A stretch of 64,000 nt of DNA from an uncultured Pseudomonadales bacterium (GTDB taxonomy: Bacteria > Pseudomonadota > Gammaproteobacteria > Pseudomonadales > Azotimanducaceae): positions 3,266,291 to 3,330,290 of the forward strand of contig OY282460.1 of the NCBI GenBank assembly GCA_958296295.1, in the 5' to 3' direction. Both the position numbers and the translations under genes were made by a program. Below are positions 38,767-49,629 of the stretch, piece by piece. A model generated the notes under the pieces. That model saw nothing but the letters and a program-made list of their open reading frames with translations, made no database searches and was not told the DNA's origin. Numbering within the stretch: the first letter of the stretch is position 1; each line of letters begins with the position of its first letter.

Positions 38767-41700
38767 CTAGTCGAAACCCGCGCCGCGCCCCTCTTCCAAG
38801 CCGTCTTCGTCCTCGGGTTCTCCGCGGCGCGCCACCGCCTCCGGCGGGCTCGTGGTGGCCGCCGGCAGATCGGGCGTGGCCAGGTCGTCGCGCCAGATGC
38901 CAACGAAGGCCACTTGCGGATCTTCGTAGGTGCCCCCGATCGTGTACTTGCCGCTGGAGAACTGTTTGATCTGGTTTCTGAACAGCACCTGGCTGCCAAG
39001 CAACACGCCGGCCGCGCTCGCCGGGTTGGAGAACGCGAGGAACGCCGCGTACCAGGGCAAGTTCCGGTGCAGCACGGACAACGTGACGATCATCTCGTTG
39101 TCGAGCGCGCCGGTATCCAGATTCACCGTGCCGCCGATGCGGAAACTGGCGGCGCTGCCCGTGATCTCGGCTGGTCGAGCGAAGTGGGCGAGGCCGTTGT
39201 CCGCGACCAGATCGGCGCGCACCTCGTCGAAGTCCGCGCCGCGGCCGAAGACGTCGGAGAAGTCGAGCCGCATCCGGCGCAATATCTCGGAGAAGTTGAT
39301 GAGGCTCATGATCCGCGCGCCGCCCGGTTCCACGGTGAGAAACCGCCCGGTGTCCAAAGCCAATGACGCGCTGCCGGAGACGTGCGCCAGCGCGAAGTCG
39401 AACGGCGAGCCGGGCCAGCGCAGCTCGCCCGTCGCCTCGAAACGCTCCGCTTCCACGCTGGGCGCGAACCCCCAAGCCGCCAAGGCGCCGCGGACGTCGG
39501 CGGAGCGGACGGTGCCGGTGAAGCGCGTCTCGCCGGACTTCGACCAGAACGCCGCATCCGTCGCGACGATGTCCAAGCCCCGCATGCCTTCCGCTTCCAC
39601 GTCGAGCAACGCCACGCCAGCGGCCTCCGGGCGCAGGCGGAACGACCACCGGCCGTAGTTCGCGTCGCCAACGTGCAGCTCGCCGATGACCACATCGGCG
39701 TCCACGATCCGGTCCATGACGTCCGATGCCAGCGCCGCGCCATCGTCCGACGGGGTCGGCAGGCGCAGAGTTTCCAAGTCCACGCGCCACGGGGCGTCGC
39801 CGGTTTTCGCCACCGTGCCCGCCAGCTCCCGCCCCCGCACGCGGAATTGGATGTCGCCGTGGTCGGCGTGGCCCTCCAGCACCACATCGTGGATGCGCCC
39901 GGATTCCAGCACCAGCTCGCCCACGCCGAACTTGCGCAGTTCCCACGCGAAACCGGCCCGCTGCGCCTTCGGCGCGGCCATCAACGCCGCCACGGTGGCG
40001 GCATCCAGTTCCTGCAATTGGCCGCCGACCACCACGCGCCCGCGAGCGGCATCCACCATGGGCATCGGCCCGTCGATGCCGACAGCGCCGGCAAGCACAT
40101 CGCCATCGGCCACTTGCAGCCAGCCGGTGGCGTTGCCGTAACGCATGGAGACGGCGATGTGGTCGTCCAAGAACTGCATCGCCAAGTTCGCCGGCAACGC
40201 CGTTTGGGCCGCCTTGCCAAGCGGCGGCGGCAAGGCGACCTCCACACCTTGCAGCGCGGTGTGGATTTCCAGCTCCGGGGCGCGGTCGGCGGCCGGAAAC
40301 AGCGTTAGCGCGGCGGCGAAATCCGCCCGCCCGGCGATCAAGCCGAAATCGCCGCTGTCGAGCAGCCGCAGCGCGTCCAAGGCGTCCGCCGAGCCGCCCA
40401 CGGCAATGCGGATCGCCTGCTCGGGGGACGCGAAGCCGATGCTCGCCGGAGCGTCGAACAGCACACCCGCCAATGGCGCGTCCGCCGGCGTGGTCAACGC
40501 GTACGGGGACGAGAAAGCCACCGCCCCCGCCAAGTTCTCGAAGCGCAAGCCGAGATCCGGCAAGTCCACGGTCACGCCGTCCAGGGTCAAGGCCATTTCC
40601 AAGTCGCCCGGGCCTAGCCCTTGGCCTTGCAACGGCACCGCGAGGTCGACGTCGAACGCCATGTCGCCAGCGGCGCGCCAGGCGTCCGAAAGGAACGGCA
40701 TGGCGTCCCGCGCCGGCGTCTCGCGCACGAAGCGCAGCATTCGTTCGGCCGGAGCGGCCCCGGCCAGCAGCACGCGGGTGTGGCTGGCGGGACGGGGCGT
40801 GGTCACTTCGATCGCGGCGAGGCCGGTGTCGAACGCGCGGCCGCGGCCGCGCAGGCGCGTCGTCTCGTGGGTCACCTCGATGAGACCGTCGAACTCGCTC
40901 AACATCGGCCAATCGGGATGGTAGTCGAGCGCCCCGCCGGTGACTCGGGCAGCCATTTCGGTGCGCCGCAAGGCCCGTTTGGCGCGGTCCTTCACATGGC
41001 CGTGGTAAACCAGGCGACCGTCAACGAAGGTGCCGGCGCGCACGCCTTCCAAGAGCCAGCGCCGCAGTTGGGCGGGCAATCTGAGAGGAACGTATGTGCG
41101 CGCCAGCGGCAACTCGGCCCGGTCGAAGATGAAGTCCGCGGTCACGCGGGCTTCCAGGGGATCACTGGGCCGCGTCCACGCGAAGCCGCCGGCCATTCGG
41201 GTGCCGCCTTGTTCGCCCCACATGCCGGTGCCGCGCAAACCCCGGTGGCCGGGCGAGAAGGCGAACGTCAAAGTTCCGGCGGCACGGTCGAACAGCGGCT
41301 GCCGAGGCAGGGACTGCTTGAACGCCAACGTGGCGTCGCGGCCCGACATGTCCAAACGCAAGGCGCCGTGATGGCCGCCCATCGCGAAGTCGGCGCCGGC
41401 GACCTTCGGCACGCCCCTGCGTCCGGCCATCCCGCCGCCAACGCCGCGGCCGGCGAACGCGAGCCCGTCGGCATCGGCGCGCAGCACCAGATCCCGCACC
41501 TCGCCATGGGGCGCCAACGTTCTCAGCCAAAGACCGCTCGGTTGCCGGTCGCCGAGGAAGGCCGCAATCGTGGAACCGAACGCCGCGATGTCCACCGGCG
41601 GCAGCCAGAGATCCGTGACGAACCCGCCGCCGCGATCCACTTCCACGCGGAAGCCGCCACCGCCCAGATCCGCGCTTGCCGCGGCGCTGGCGATGGCGAA

Positions 41701-42573
41701 GCGTTCGATGCGGCCACGGTAACCGGCCGGGCCGCGCCACGCGTGAAGCTCGGCGTCGAGCCGGGCCGGACTGCCGCCAAGCGGCGGCGGGAAGTCGGCA
41801 CCCAGAGCGAGACGAGCGGATTCGCCGTTCGCGTCGGATCGCCAATCGGCGCGCAACGCGACTTCGACTTGGCCGGGCGACACCGCGTTGGCGTCGCGGC
41901 CGGCCAACGCGCGTGGCATGCCGAGCAGCGCTTCCAGTTGCCGGCCGATGGCGAAGCGGGTGGCCGCCGCGCGCACGGCGCCAAAGCCGTTCTGGTCGAT
42001 GTCCCCATCCACGGTCAACACGCAGTCGGCGCAGTTCGGCTCCTCCTGCGCGGTGAGGTGGAAGCGGTGCCGGCCGTCCTGGTTGACGAGCATCGTCTCG
42101 ACATGAAGCGTGCCGGCGTGATCGTCGTCATGGGCCACCAGCCGACCGCGCAACCACACCTCGTCGCTGTGCGTCAGCAGCGCGAAGGCGTCGTCTGGAC
42201 GCGGGCCCTCCGCACCATGCAGGCCCCAGCCCTGGGCCGTCTTCTCGAACACCAGATGGCCGTCCGCCACCGTCAGGCGACGGGCGATCAGCCGATTGCG
42301 CCCCAAGCTCTCCAAGAGGTCGAGCTCGAAATCAATGCCAAACGCCTCGCCGGCCGGGAAGTGCGCGCTCGCCGCGAAGAAGCCGGGGTTGAGCCCTTGC
42401 CACCGCCCTTCCAACCCGTAAACCGCGATGCCGCGGGACGCCAAGATCCGGTTGATCGGGCCCTCGAAACCGGGAAGCTGCCAACACAGCAGCCGGCCCG
42501 ATACCTGCAAGGTCGCGAAGCAGATGACCACGACGGTGGCCAGCACGGCTGCCGTTGTTGCGAGCCTTCTCAA
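38767..42573 (-). CDS. yhdP: YhdP family AsmA-like protein
   Basis: This 1268-residue protein is close to the 1266 of E. coli YhdP. One N-terminal TM helix (residues 8-25) anchors a very long periplasmic beta-rich body. YhdP belongs to the AsmA-like bridge proteins that carry phospholipids from inner to outer membrane. The C-terminal region has the conserved [22 protein letters not shown] at 42573 has GGAG/GGGG upstream. It is the first gene of the yhdP-tldD-pmbA group. Confidence 0.93.
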   Translation of the reverse strand: MRRLATTAAVLATVVVICFATLQVSGRLLCWQLPGFEGPINRILASRGIAVYGLEGRWQGLNPGFFAASAHFPAGEAFGIDFELDLLESLGRNRLIARRLTVADGHLVFEKTAQGWGLHGAEGPRPDDAFALLTHSDEVWLRGRLVAHDDDHAGTLHVETMLVNQDGRHRFHLTAQEEPNCADCVLTVDGDIDQNGFGAVRAAATRFAIGRQLEALLGMPRALAGRDANAVSPGQVEVALRADWRSDANGESARLALGADFPPPLGGSPARLDAELHAWRGPAGYRGRIERFAIASAAASADLGGGGFRVEVDRGGGFVTDLWLPPVDIAAFGSTIAAFLGDRQPSGLWLRTLAPHGEVRDLVLRADADGLAFAGRGVGGGMAGRRGVPKVAGADFAMGGHHGALRLDMSGRDATLAFKQSLPRQPLFDRAAGTLTFAFSPGHRGLRGTGMWGEQGGTRMAGGFAWTRPSDPLEARVTADFIFDRAELPLARTYVPLRLPAQLRRWLLEGVRAGTFVDGRLVYHGHVKDRAKRALRRTEMAARVTGGALDYHPDWPMLSEFDGLIEVTHETTRLRGRGRAFDTGLAAIEVTTPRPASHTRVLLAGAAPAERMLRFVRETPARDAMPFLSDAWRAAGDMAFDVDLAVPLQGQGLGPGDLEMALTLDGVTVDLPDLGLRFENLAGAVAFSSPYALTTPADAPLAGVLFDAPASIGFASPEQAIRIAVGGSADALDALRLLDSGDFGLIAGRADFAAALTLFPAADRAPELEIHTALQGVEVALPPPLGKAAQTALPANLAMQFLDDHIAVSMRYGNATGWLQVADGDVLAGAVGIDGPMPMVDAARGRVVVGGQLQELDAATVAALMAAPKAQRAGFAWELRKFGVGELVLESGRIHDVVLEGHADHGDIQFRVRGRELAGTVAKTGDAPWRVDLETLRLPTPSDDGAALASDVMDRIVDADVVIGELHVGDANYGRWSFRLRPEAAGVALLDVEAEGMRGLDIVATDAAFWSKSGETRFTGTVRSADVRGALAAWGFAPSVEAERFEATGELRWPGSPFDFALAHVSGSASLALDTGRFLTVEPGGARIMSLINFSEILRRMRLDFSDVFGRGADFDEVRADLVADNGLAHFARPAEITGSAASFRIGGTVNLDTGALDNEMIVTLSVLHRNLPWYAAFLAFSNPASAAGVLLGSQVLFRNQIKQFSSGKYTIGGTYEDPQVAFVGIWRDDLATPDLPAATTSPPEAVARRGEPEDEDGLEEGRGAGFD

Positions 42574-42664
42574 AGCCCCACTCCTAACCGTCCCAACCGC
42601 CCCAACCGCCCCGGCTGCCGGGCCGCCACCGGCGAATATACTCCAACGCCTTGGATGGGACGGT

Positions 42665-43699
42665 CTAGTTGCTCAACCGGGCCCAGATCGCGTCGTAGAC
42701 CTGCCGGGTCTCCTGATCGCAGACCGCCACGAAGGTGCCCGGCGTGGCGTCAGCCGGAGGTGCGGACTCGGGCGCGGTCCGGAGCGCCTCGTCCAGCAGA
42801 TCGGTCACCCCTTTCAGCCCGGGCGCGGTGCCCGAGAAGTTGGCCACCGCGGCCATGTTCTCCGGTTCCAGCAGGAAGTCCATGAACCTGATCGCGTTCT
42901 CGCGGTTGGCCGCGTCTTTCAGGAGGACGACGTTGTCCATCCACACGACGTGGCCCTGCTTCGGGTAGGCGTACTCGATGTTCGCGCCTGCCCCGCGCGC
43001 CTTGATGGACAAGCCGTTGTAGATCATGCCGGCGGCGGCTTCCCCCGAGATCAGCGCGTCCTTGGCGGTGGCCGATCCGAACGAGGCCCAGTGCCGCTTC
43101 GCGCCTTGCAGGAGATCTTCGAGCGCCTTCAGTTGCTCGCGGTCGGTCGCGCATTGCGGGATGCCGAGATGCAGCGACGCCATCAGTATCACATCGCGTT
43201 CACTGTCGAGCATGTTGATCTTGCCGCGCAGCGCCGCTGGCGGATCGAAGATGATGGCGGTGGTGTCGATGTCGCCTTTGTAGACGTCGCGGTTCACGGC
43301 GAAGCTGGTGGAACCCCACTGGTAGGGGATCGAATGCTTGCGGCCCGGATCGAAGGGCACGTCCATCCACCGGGGCTGGACGTTGCCGATGTTGGCGAGT
43401 TCGCCCGGCAGCACCTCGTCGAGCATCCCCTCGCCGGCCATGATCGCCACCATGTAGTCGCCCGCCACCGCCACATCGTACGCGCCGGGCCTCGCCGCCT
43501 TGAGCGACGCCAGCATCGCCTCGTTGGAATCGTAGGTGTCCATGGTCACCTCGACCCCGTGCCTGGCGGAAAACTTGTCGAGAATCTCCTGCGGCATGTA
43601 CTCGAACCAGTTGTAGACCGAGAGCTTCCCTTCGGCCTGCGCCGCGCCGCCCACCAACGTCAGCGCGACGGCCACGGCCGATTTCAGAAATCCGTTCAT
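42665..43699 (-). CDS. Polyamine ABC transporter substrate-binding protein (PotF/PotD-like)
   Basis: This 344-residue periplasmic binding protein has a signal peptide ending GGAAQA. Mature start LSVYNWFEYMP, then YDVAVAGDYMVAIM and IPYQWGSTSFAVN, are hallmarks of spermidine/putrescine-binding proteins. GGGAGGAAG precedes the ATG. No permease or ATPase genes are beside it, so it must pair with a transporter elsewhere. It is divergent (157 bp) from a copper amine oxidase gene, consistent with amine uptake plus oxidation. Confidence 0.9.
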   Translation of the reverse strand: MNGFLKSAVAVALTLVGGAAQAEGKLSVYNWFEYMPQEILDKFSARHGVEVTMDTYDSNEAMLASLKAARPGAYDVAVAGDYMVAIMAGEGMLDEVLPGELANIGNVQPRWMDVPFDPGRKHSIPYQWGSTSFAVNRDVYKGDIDTTAIIFDPPAALRGKINMLDSERDVILMASLHLGIPQCATDREQLKALEDLLQGAKRHWASFGSATAKDALISGEAAAGMIYNGLSIKARGAGANIEYAYPKQGHVVWMDNVVLLKDAANRENAIRFMDFLLEPENMAAVANFSGTAPGLKGVTDLLDEALRTAPESAPPADATPGTFVAVCDQETRQVYDAIWARLSN

Positions 43700-43856
43700 G
43701 CTCTTCCTCCCTGTCGATTGGCTCGCCGTCGATTGGCGAGGCCGCTCCGTCGAAAACGGGTGCGACACACTATCACCGTTCCGGCCACCGGCGGGTTGCC
43801 GCGCCCGAGCGCCCTCAGTAGGCTTCGCTCGTCCACCGACAAAAGGCAACGCCACC

Positions 43857-45764
43857 GTGAATGCCCCTCGCGAATCCGAACCCCCCGCGCATCCGTTGGC
43901 ACCGCTCACCGCCACCGAGGTCGAGCGGGCCGCCGGGCTGTTGAAGCCGCGCATCGGCACCCAGGCGGCGTTCTGCTCTGTGGCGTTGGAGGAACCGTCC
44001 AAGGCGTCTTTGCGGGCGTTCGCGCCGGGCGACAACGTTCCCCGGCGTTTGCGTTTCCTCGGCTACGACCACCCGGACCCGCCAGACGGCGGTTTCGACG
44101 CCACGGTGGACGTCGGAACCTCGGCGGTGGACGTGCGCCGCATCAACGCTGGCCAAGCGCCCATCGGCTTCGCCGACGTGGTGCAGGCGGTGCGAATCAC
44201 CAAGGCGGACGCCGGCTGGCAGGCGGCCATGCGGCGGCGCGGCATCAACGACTTCGAGAACGTGCAAGTAGACCCGTGGCCCGCCGGCGGCTACGGACAC
44301 CCGAGCATTCCGCCGGGCCACCGCGCCCATCGCGCCATCAGCTTCCTGCGCGAGCACAAGACGGACAACGGCTACGCCCGCCCTGTTCAGGGGCTGATCG
44401 CGCATGTGGACCTCACCGCCGGGCGCGTGGCGCATCTGGAGGATCACGGCGTCGTGCCGCTGCCTCCAGAGCACGGCCGCTACGACGCCGCCAGCCAACC
44501 GGCGTTGCGGGAAGCCACCAAGCCGCTCGCCATCGAGCAGCCGGAAGGCGTGGGCTTCACCGTGCGAGGCAACGCCGTCGAATGGCAGAACTGGCACTTC
44601 CGCGTCACCGTGCATCCGGCGAACGGGCTGGCGCTGCACCAAGTGGCCTATCGGGACGGCGACGAGTGCCGGTCGATTCTGCATCGCGCCGCGTTGTCGG
44701 ACATGGTGGTGCCCTACGGCGACACCAACCCCATGCATCGCTGGAAGCACGTGCTGGACGCCGGCGAGGCGAGCATCGGCAATTGCGTGAACTCGCTGAC
44801 GCTGGGCTGCGATTGTTTGGGCGAAATCCGCTATCTCGACCATGTGGCGGTGAAACCGGACGGCTCGGCGCGGGTGGTGGAAAACGCCATCTGCATCCAC
44901 GAGGAGGACTACGGCATCCTCTGGAAGCACCACGACGGCCACGGTCAGACCACCGAAACGCGACGCTCCCGGCGCTTGGTGGTGAGCACCTTCCACACCG
45001 TCGGCAACTACGAGTACGGCTTCTACTGGTACTTCTACTTGGACGGCACGTTGCAGATGGAGGTGAAGCTCACCGGCATCGTCGGCGTGTCGGCGGTGGC
45101 CGACGGCGAGACCCGCCCGGAGTTCGCCCCGCTGGTGGCGCCGAACGTCGCCTCGCCGATTCACCAACACCTTTTCTGTTTCCGGTTGGATTTCGACTTG
45201 GACGGCGGGCCCAACAGCGTGAGCGAAGTGAATGTGGAACCGCTGCCAACGGGCGACGACAACCCGGACGGCACGGCGTTCCACGCGTTCACCCGGGCGC
45301 TGCGCACGGAACTCGAGGCGAGGCGGGACGCGGACACCGCCCGTTCCCGCTCGTGGAAGGTGGTGAACCAAAAGCGCGTCAACCGCCTTGGCACCCCGGT
45401 CGGGTACCGGCTGCTGCCTGGCGCGACGCCGAAACTGCTCGCCCGGGCGAACTCGCAAGTCGCGGAGCGGGCCGGTTTCGCCCGCCACAACTTGTGGGTG
45501 ACGCGCTACCGCGAAGGCCAGCTCTGCGCCGCTGGCGACCATCCCAACCTGCATCCCGGCGGCGCCGGCCTGCCGGCTTGGAGCGCCGGCGACGAATCCA
45601 TCGAAGACACGGACATCGTGCTCTGGCACACCTTCGGCCTCACGCACCTGCCAAGGCCGGAGGACTGGCCGGTGATGCCAGTGGAATACTGCGGCTTCAC
45701 CCTGCAACCCGTGGGGTTCTTCGACAGAAATCCGGCGATCACCATGCCGCCCAGCCACCAATAA
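43857..45764 (+). CDS. Primary-amine oxidase, copper/TPQ dependent
   Basis: This 635-residue copper amine oxidase oxidatively deaminates primary amines to aldehyde, ammonia and H2O2. The topaquinone-forming Tyr is Y385 in TVGNYEYG; copper His are in IHQHLF and GLTHLPRPEDWPVMP; the catalytic base Asp is in VPYGDTNP. No signal peptide is seen, as in the Arthrobacter-type cytosolic enzymes. GTG 43857 gives the expected length. The shared divergent region with the polyamine-binding gene suggests co-regulation. Confidence 0.93.
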   Translation: MNAPRESEPPAHPLAPLTATEVERAAGLLKPRIGTQAAFCSVALEEPSKASLRAFAPGDNVPRRLRFLGYDHPDPPDGGFDATVDVGTSAVDVRRINAGQAPIGFADVVQAVRITKADAGWQAAMRRRGINDFENVQVDPWPAGGYGHPSIPPGHRAHRAISFLREHKTDNGYARPVQGLIAHVDLTAGRVAHLEDHGVVPLPPEHGRYDAASQPALREATKPLAIEQPEGVGFTVRGNAVEWQNWHFRVTVHPANGLALHQVAYRDGDECRSILHRAALSDMVVPYGDTNPMHRWKHVLDAGEASIGNCVNSLTLGCDCLGEIRYLDHVAVKPDGSARVVENAICIHEEDYGILWKHHDGHGQTTETRRSRRLVVSTFHTVGNYEYGFYWYFYLDGTLQMEVKLTGIVGVSAVADGETRPEFAPLVAPNVASPIHQHLFCFRLDFDLDGGPNSVSEVNVEPLPTGDDNPDGTAFHAFTRALRTELEARRDADTARSRSWKVVNQKRVNRLGTPVGYRLLPGATPKLLARANSQVAERAGFARHNLWVTRYREGQLCAAGDHPNLHPGGAGLPAWSAGDESIEDTDIVLWHTFGLTHLPRPEDWPVMPVEYCGFTLQPVGFFDRNPAITMPPSHQ

Positions 45765-45768
45765 CGCC

Positions 45769-45972
45769 GTGGCTGCGCACCCAGCCTGGCCGCTCGACCA
45801 AACCACTGAAACCGTCGTTGCCGGCATTCGACAGGCCGCGCAACTCTACAACCGGCTGGTGCTGGTGCCCCTCGGCGCCCGCAACATTGATGCGCTGGCC
45901 GCGGTGAGCGAACACACCGGAGCACCGGTGTTGAACATCGGCCTAGAGCTGTCGCAGCGGATGTTGGAGTGA
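45769..45972 (+). pseudogene. brxF: BrxF stub of a type 3 BREX locus
   Basis: This ORF of 67 codons contains AAQLYNRLVLVPLGARNID and then GAPVLNIGLELSQRML. This matches the N-terminus of BREX-3 BrxF (LYxRLVLLVGPxGSGKT, then xxxNxxLELSRRLL), but the P-loop has been lost (VPLGARNID). The frame ends exactly where an IS3-type end begins; the stop TGA is supplied by the IS. The rest of brxF is missing. The call rests on my memory of the family pattern and on the pglZ remnant downstream. Confidence 0.55.
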
Positions 45973-46225
45973 GGTGGTCCTACTTTTTGAGACAGTGGGG
46001 TAAGGTGTATTCCAAGCCTTGAAGGAGGCATGGAATGACCGGAAGGAGGCGCCGTTTCACGGCGGATTTCAAGAAGCGGGTGGCGCTGGACGCGTTGCGC
46101 GGCGGCAGCACGGTTCAGGAGCTGGCGGCGAAGCACGAGGTGCATCCGAACCAGGTGGGCGCTTGGAAGAGGCAGGCCGTGGAGGGGCTGGGCGACGTGT
46201 TCGCGACGGGCCGGAAGTCGGGTGG
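45971..46225 (+). mobile_element. IS3-family left end with truncated orfA
   Basis: The element begins TGAGGTGGTCC at about 45971, then GAAGGAGG and an ATG at 46035. OrfA reads RRRRFTADFKKRVALDALRG and AKHEVHPNQVGAWKRQA, the HTH of IS3-type OrfA. It is cut after about 64 residues, where sequence of an unrelated gene begins. orfB and the right end are missing, implying a deletion after insertion into brxF. Confidence 0.75.
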
Positions 46226-47195
46226 GTTTGAGCGAGCAGGCAGGCACCGGCATCCGAGCGATCTTCCGCAACTGGCAGGCGTTGGGCCATGTTCCGCCGG
46301 TGATCGACAACGACAAGACGAAACAGGCGTTCGAGGTTGGCCTGTTGAGGGAGGCCCTGCTGACCGAGGAGCAACAGCGGTTTCAATGCTGCCTCGGCCC
46401 TTCGCCTGACGGACGCCGAGGCGCGGGTGTTCGCGTATGCCTGCCGTAAAGAACGCGTTACGCTTGTTGACGCCAAGGCCGTAACCGGATTGATGGGCGT
46501 GCAGGCGACGGCCATATTGGAAGCGCTGCATGTGCAGAGGGTGTTCTTGGACTGACCAAGTCGTGGCACGTCGGCTCGCCCCTCGATGTGCTCGGCGAGG
46601 GCGTACCGTCCTTCGTGCAAAGGTCGCGAATGACCAAGTAAGCGATAGGCATAGCGACTTGACCACTGACCAAGTGGACATCGGCAACATGTCCACTGCA
46701 CATGTACCGCATGGGCCGACCGACATGTCCACCGCACATGGGCAGGAACAGGCCAACATGAGCACTGACCATGCTCCCCCGCCGGTGGATGGTGACCAGA
46801 AGCGCGACGCGCACGACGACTTGGCCACTGGCCAAGTGGACATGTCCACTACACGTGTATCGCACAGGCCAAGCCCAATGCCCACTGAACATCGGGGCCA
46901 TGTTCACCCGGCCAAGGCACTTGCCGTACTCTCGACCACTCAACGGGGAATCGTGGCCTATTGCGACGTGCCTCGCCTGCTAGCCGAGATCATGGACAAC
47001 CTCGGCGTTGCCAATCGTGGCCACTTCAAGAAGACTCATCTGGACCCGTTGATCCGTGATGGCTTGATCGTCATGACGAATTCCGCCAAGCCCAGAGCGC
47101 CCGGCCAGCGCTACATTCTTACCGAGGCCGGGCTCAAGCTGAGGGCGTTGCACTTGGAAACGGGGCAAGAAGAAGGACAGCATGGGCAAGGCTGA
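46222..47195 (+). pseudogene. AlbA/RecG-like ATP-binding protein, C-terminal pseudogene
   Basis: The 3' part of a schlafen AlbA/RecG-like protein can be read over four frame segments. First LSEQAGTGIRAIFRNWQALG (46226 on), then ALRLTDAEARVFAYACRKER with VTLVDAKAVTG, then LTKSWHVGSPLDVLGEGVP, then the 46530-47195 frame. That last frame has a low-complexity DQV/MSTxH linker and a winged-helix tail VPRLLAEIMDNLGVANRGHF ending near ILTEAGLKL. The N-terminal ATP-binding half is absent. Such proteins often accompany restriction or BREX loci. Confidence 0.6.
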
Positions 47196-47406
47196 CCGAA
47201 CGCAGATTTGATGCCCAACACCGCCGAGACCGGTGTGCCGGCCCACCTACGAGTTGCAGCTGCTGTCTGGCAGTCAGCGCACTGGTAGGTGCATAGGTCC
47301 TATTCGTAGTCGCGCGAAAACCGCAAACTCCGGAGATCGTTCTGGCCCAAGGCACCCTAGGCCGCAGTGGCACGCCATATGTGGTGAGTTGGGCATGTTG
47401 GAGTTC

Positions 47407-47845
47407 CTAGTCCGCCGCCTTCCGCTTCTCCCCCGACGCGCTCGTCACCAGATAGTCCCCGCGCAGCCGACCGCCCGTGGCCCGTCGACATCGACAACGC
47501 CACCACCTCGTGGCCGTCCGCCGCGAAGCTCGTCCAGTCCAGCGACACCACCACCTCCCCGCGCGCCCCGATGACGTGCGGAACCCACAGCCCGAACCAC
47601 TCCCACACGTCCAGCCTGCCGTTGCCCGGCAGCCGATCCGCCTGCTTCACCCCGTGCTTCGCATTCGTTCCCCGCGCCTGCGCCAAGCCCACGCCTATCG
47701 CGCTCACGCCCAGCGACGCGCTCGCCAGCGCTCCCGTCACCGCGTTCGAAAGCGACGCCGCGCGCGCCGCATGCGCGTCGCCGCCGCACACCGCCTTCAC
47801 GAACTTCGCCACCTGCTCCGGCCGCATCCCCGCCAACGCCGACAT
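47407..47845 (-). mobile_element. Truncated IS4-like transposase
   Basis: ATG at 47845 begins MSALAGMRPEQVAKFVKAV; the body contains KHGVKQADRLPGNGRLDVWE and VVVSLDWTSFAADGHEVVAL, where the Asp before WTSF is the first catalytic Asp of this DDE group. After MSTGHGR the frame is lost and a different frame runs to a stop at 47407. The rest of the catalytic domain is missing. The intergenic stretch 47196-47406 holds nothing recognised. Confidence 0.6.
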
Positions 47846-48096
47846 GGTCCCCTCCTTGGAACAGAAAACCAAAAGCATCATAAATCAACCAGTTGCAGGA
47901 TGAAAATGAGGGGATACCTAAGCCCGGCCCTTGATTCTTGGCGATGGATCGAACTCCTGAGACGTCGGGTTGAGAGTCTAGGAAGTCCGCTGAGTAGGGT
48001 CGTCGCACCGCACCATGGACGCCAAGAGTTCCACCAGTTCGTGTGGAGTCAACGAGTGCTGTCGGTCAAGCTGGACGCGCCGATGACCGGTGAACG

Positions 48097-48885
48097 TCAC
48101 GACATCCGGGAGCGGCACAGGATCCGAGGGCCGGACTCCGAATCGGCATCGCAGCGAAGCAGCGAATTAGGGCCGTCGAGCCACTCGGTCCAGAGCCAAC
48201 TCAACTCGGCGTTACCAGCAAGTCGTTTCAAGTCCGCTCTAACGACGCGACTGAGGCCGATCGCGTCAAGGATGCCGCGGGCATAGAAGCGGAGCGCAGT
48301 GGAATCGTCCCCTAGCCGACTGGCGAGAACCCTCATGGGCTGGGCGAGGTTCTCGGCATGATCCTGCCAACCGTCGGGGTCTGAACAACACAACGCCACC
48401 AAGACGAGGCCGGCGTAATCCGGGGAAAATGACGGCGATGTGCGGACGCGCTCAAGGCAGGCGTGGGCAGCGTCCGTCTGGCTGACCAAAGCAACCGCTG
48501 TCCGCACGACTTGATCGAGCAACGGTGCGCCAGCGCCAGCCATCAGCTTCGGCAGCACATCCAGCACTTCATGCGCACGGACGAGCGCGGCGAAGTCGAT
48601 GAGCACATGCGTGGCGTCGCGCTTGGAGTGGTCGCGCCCTTCCATGGCCAACAGGTCTCGTATCGCGGAACGCCAGCGTCCTTGTGCGTCGGCGGGCAAA
48701 TCTTGGTAGATGGCGCGGAGGTCGTCGGCCAGATCGTCGCTGACCCCGATGTAGTGCTCAAGTGGGCGGAATGCCCAACGGCCCATGTCTTCAAGAAAGA
48801 AGCCTTCCAAGCCAGCTTGCATCCACAATAGGACATCCTGTGCATCAGCATTGCTCGCGTCAAACGGAGTGCGTTGTTCCGACAT
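48097..48885 (-). CDS. Hypothetical protein, second gene of a two-gene module
   Basis: This 262-residue, mainly helical and acidic soluble protein (WAFRPLEHYIGVSDDLADDL, VLIDFAALVRAHEVLDVLP) has a look that suggests a HEAT-like or other helical-repeat scaffold. No catalytic motif was seen. It follows the 48895 gene by nine bases, so both are one transcription unit. The frame is intact although the surrounding BREX locus is ruined, suggesting later arrival or continued selection. Function is unknown. Confidence 0.6.
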   Translation of the reverse strand: MSEQRTPFDASNADAQDVLLWMQAGLEGFFLEDMGRWAFRPLEHYIGVSDDLADDLRAIYQDLPADAQGRWRSAIRDLLAMEGRDHSKRDATHVLIDFAALVRAHEVLDVLPKLMAGAGAPLLDQVVRTAVALVSQTDAAHACLERVRTSPSFSPDYAGLVLVALCCSDPDGWQDHAENLAQPMRVLASRLGDDSTALRFYARGILDAIGLSRVVRADLKRLAGNAELSWLWTEWLDGPNSLLRCDADSESGPRILCRSRMS

Positions 48886-48894
48886 CTTGCTCGC

Positions 48895-49629
48895 TTATCG
48901 CAGCTCTCTGCCCGCCGGGGCGCCCGGCCGTCGGCCGCTGCCGGCCAGATCCAGATACTCAATGTCGCGGAGCGCCCCTACCTTCGCTTGGAGTGTGGCA
49001 ATCTGGTCGTGGTATTGAGGCGGTGACTCAGGCGGATGACCGACCGCCCACTCAAGCGTCTGCAAGATCGTCTCCGCTACCTCGCGCACTGGAAGCCGTG
49101 CATGGCCGGCACCACTTTCGAGTGCCAAACCATCTCGCGTGAACTCCAAAGGAGTGCCGGACCAGGATAGCTCGATGTCATCCGCGACGCGGCGAATGAA
49201 CAGGTCAGGGTATATCCCGCCGGCCGCGGCGCTGCGAACGCCATGCCGGAGGTACCAGTCTTGAGCGTCCGCATAATGCTGACGGCCTTGCAAGTCGTCG
49301 GCTGCCATCCACCCGTCAAGGGCGCGATTGCACGCGGTCGCCGCGGTGGCCGTGCCAAGATCGGGCCAAGGAAAACGCTCATCGTGCAACAACGCGACCC
49401 AGTTGGTCGCGAGCCAGTCCAAGAATGGCGCCAGATACCAGCCCACAAAAGGCTGTTGCTGTTCACCTAGCCTAGTCGCCGTGACGTTTACGCCTGCCAC
49501 ATGCATCGTCAACTGTCCCATAGACCAGCCGTAGGCGGCTGGTCGCTGCTCGGGCGGCTCGCAGTCATCAACCCACCGAATGCCAATCTGCACGGTGGCA
49601 GGGTCACCGAAGTGCATCCAGTCGGGCAT
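48895..49629 (-). CDS. Hypothetical protein, first gene of a two-gene module
   Basis: This 244-residue soluble protein has a distinctive core YGWSMGQLTMHVAGVNVT, then FLDWLATNWVALLHDERFPW. The WLxxNWxxLLHxERFPW pattern resembles the N-terminal region of some proteins annotated as ImmA/IrrE-associated, from memory only; no HExxH is present here. ATG 49629 is chosen; GTG 49635 would add two residues. It is co-oriented with the 48097 gene inside the BREX-3 remnant, opposite to the BREX strand. Confidence 0.6.
   Translation of the reverse strand: MPDWMHFGDPATVQIGIRWVDDCEPPEQRPAAYGWSMGQLTMHVAGVNVTATRLGEQQQPFVGWYLAPFLDWLATNWVALLHDERFPWPDLGTATAATACNRALDGWMAADDLQGRQHYADAQDWYLRHGVRSAAAGGIYPDLFIRRVADDIELSWSGTPLEFTRDGLALESGAGHARLPVREVAETILQTLEWAVGHPPESPPQYHDQIATLQAKVGALRDIEYLDLAGSGRRPGAPAGRELR

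Noticed and set aside
35892..38999. Very long minus-strand frame running through pmbA into the tldD region (1035 codons)
   Set aside because: Only the part from the GTG at 37259 matches PmbA. The upstream part is an antisense or out-of-frame shadow of tldD in GC-rich DNA.
37256..40912. 1218-codon frame including tldD and a long N-terminal extension
   Set aside because: The extension overlaps yhdP out of frame and is Arg/Gly-rich shadow sequence; TldD begins at the TTG 38731 with its own Shine-Dalgarno.
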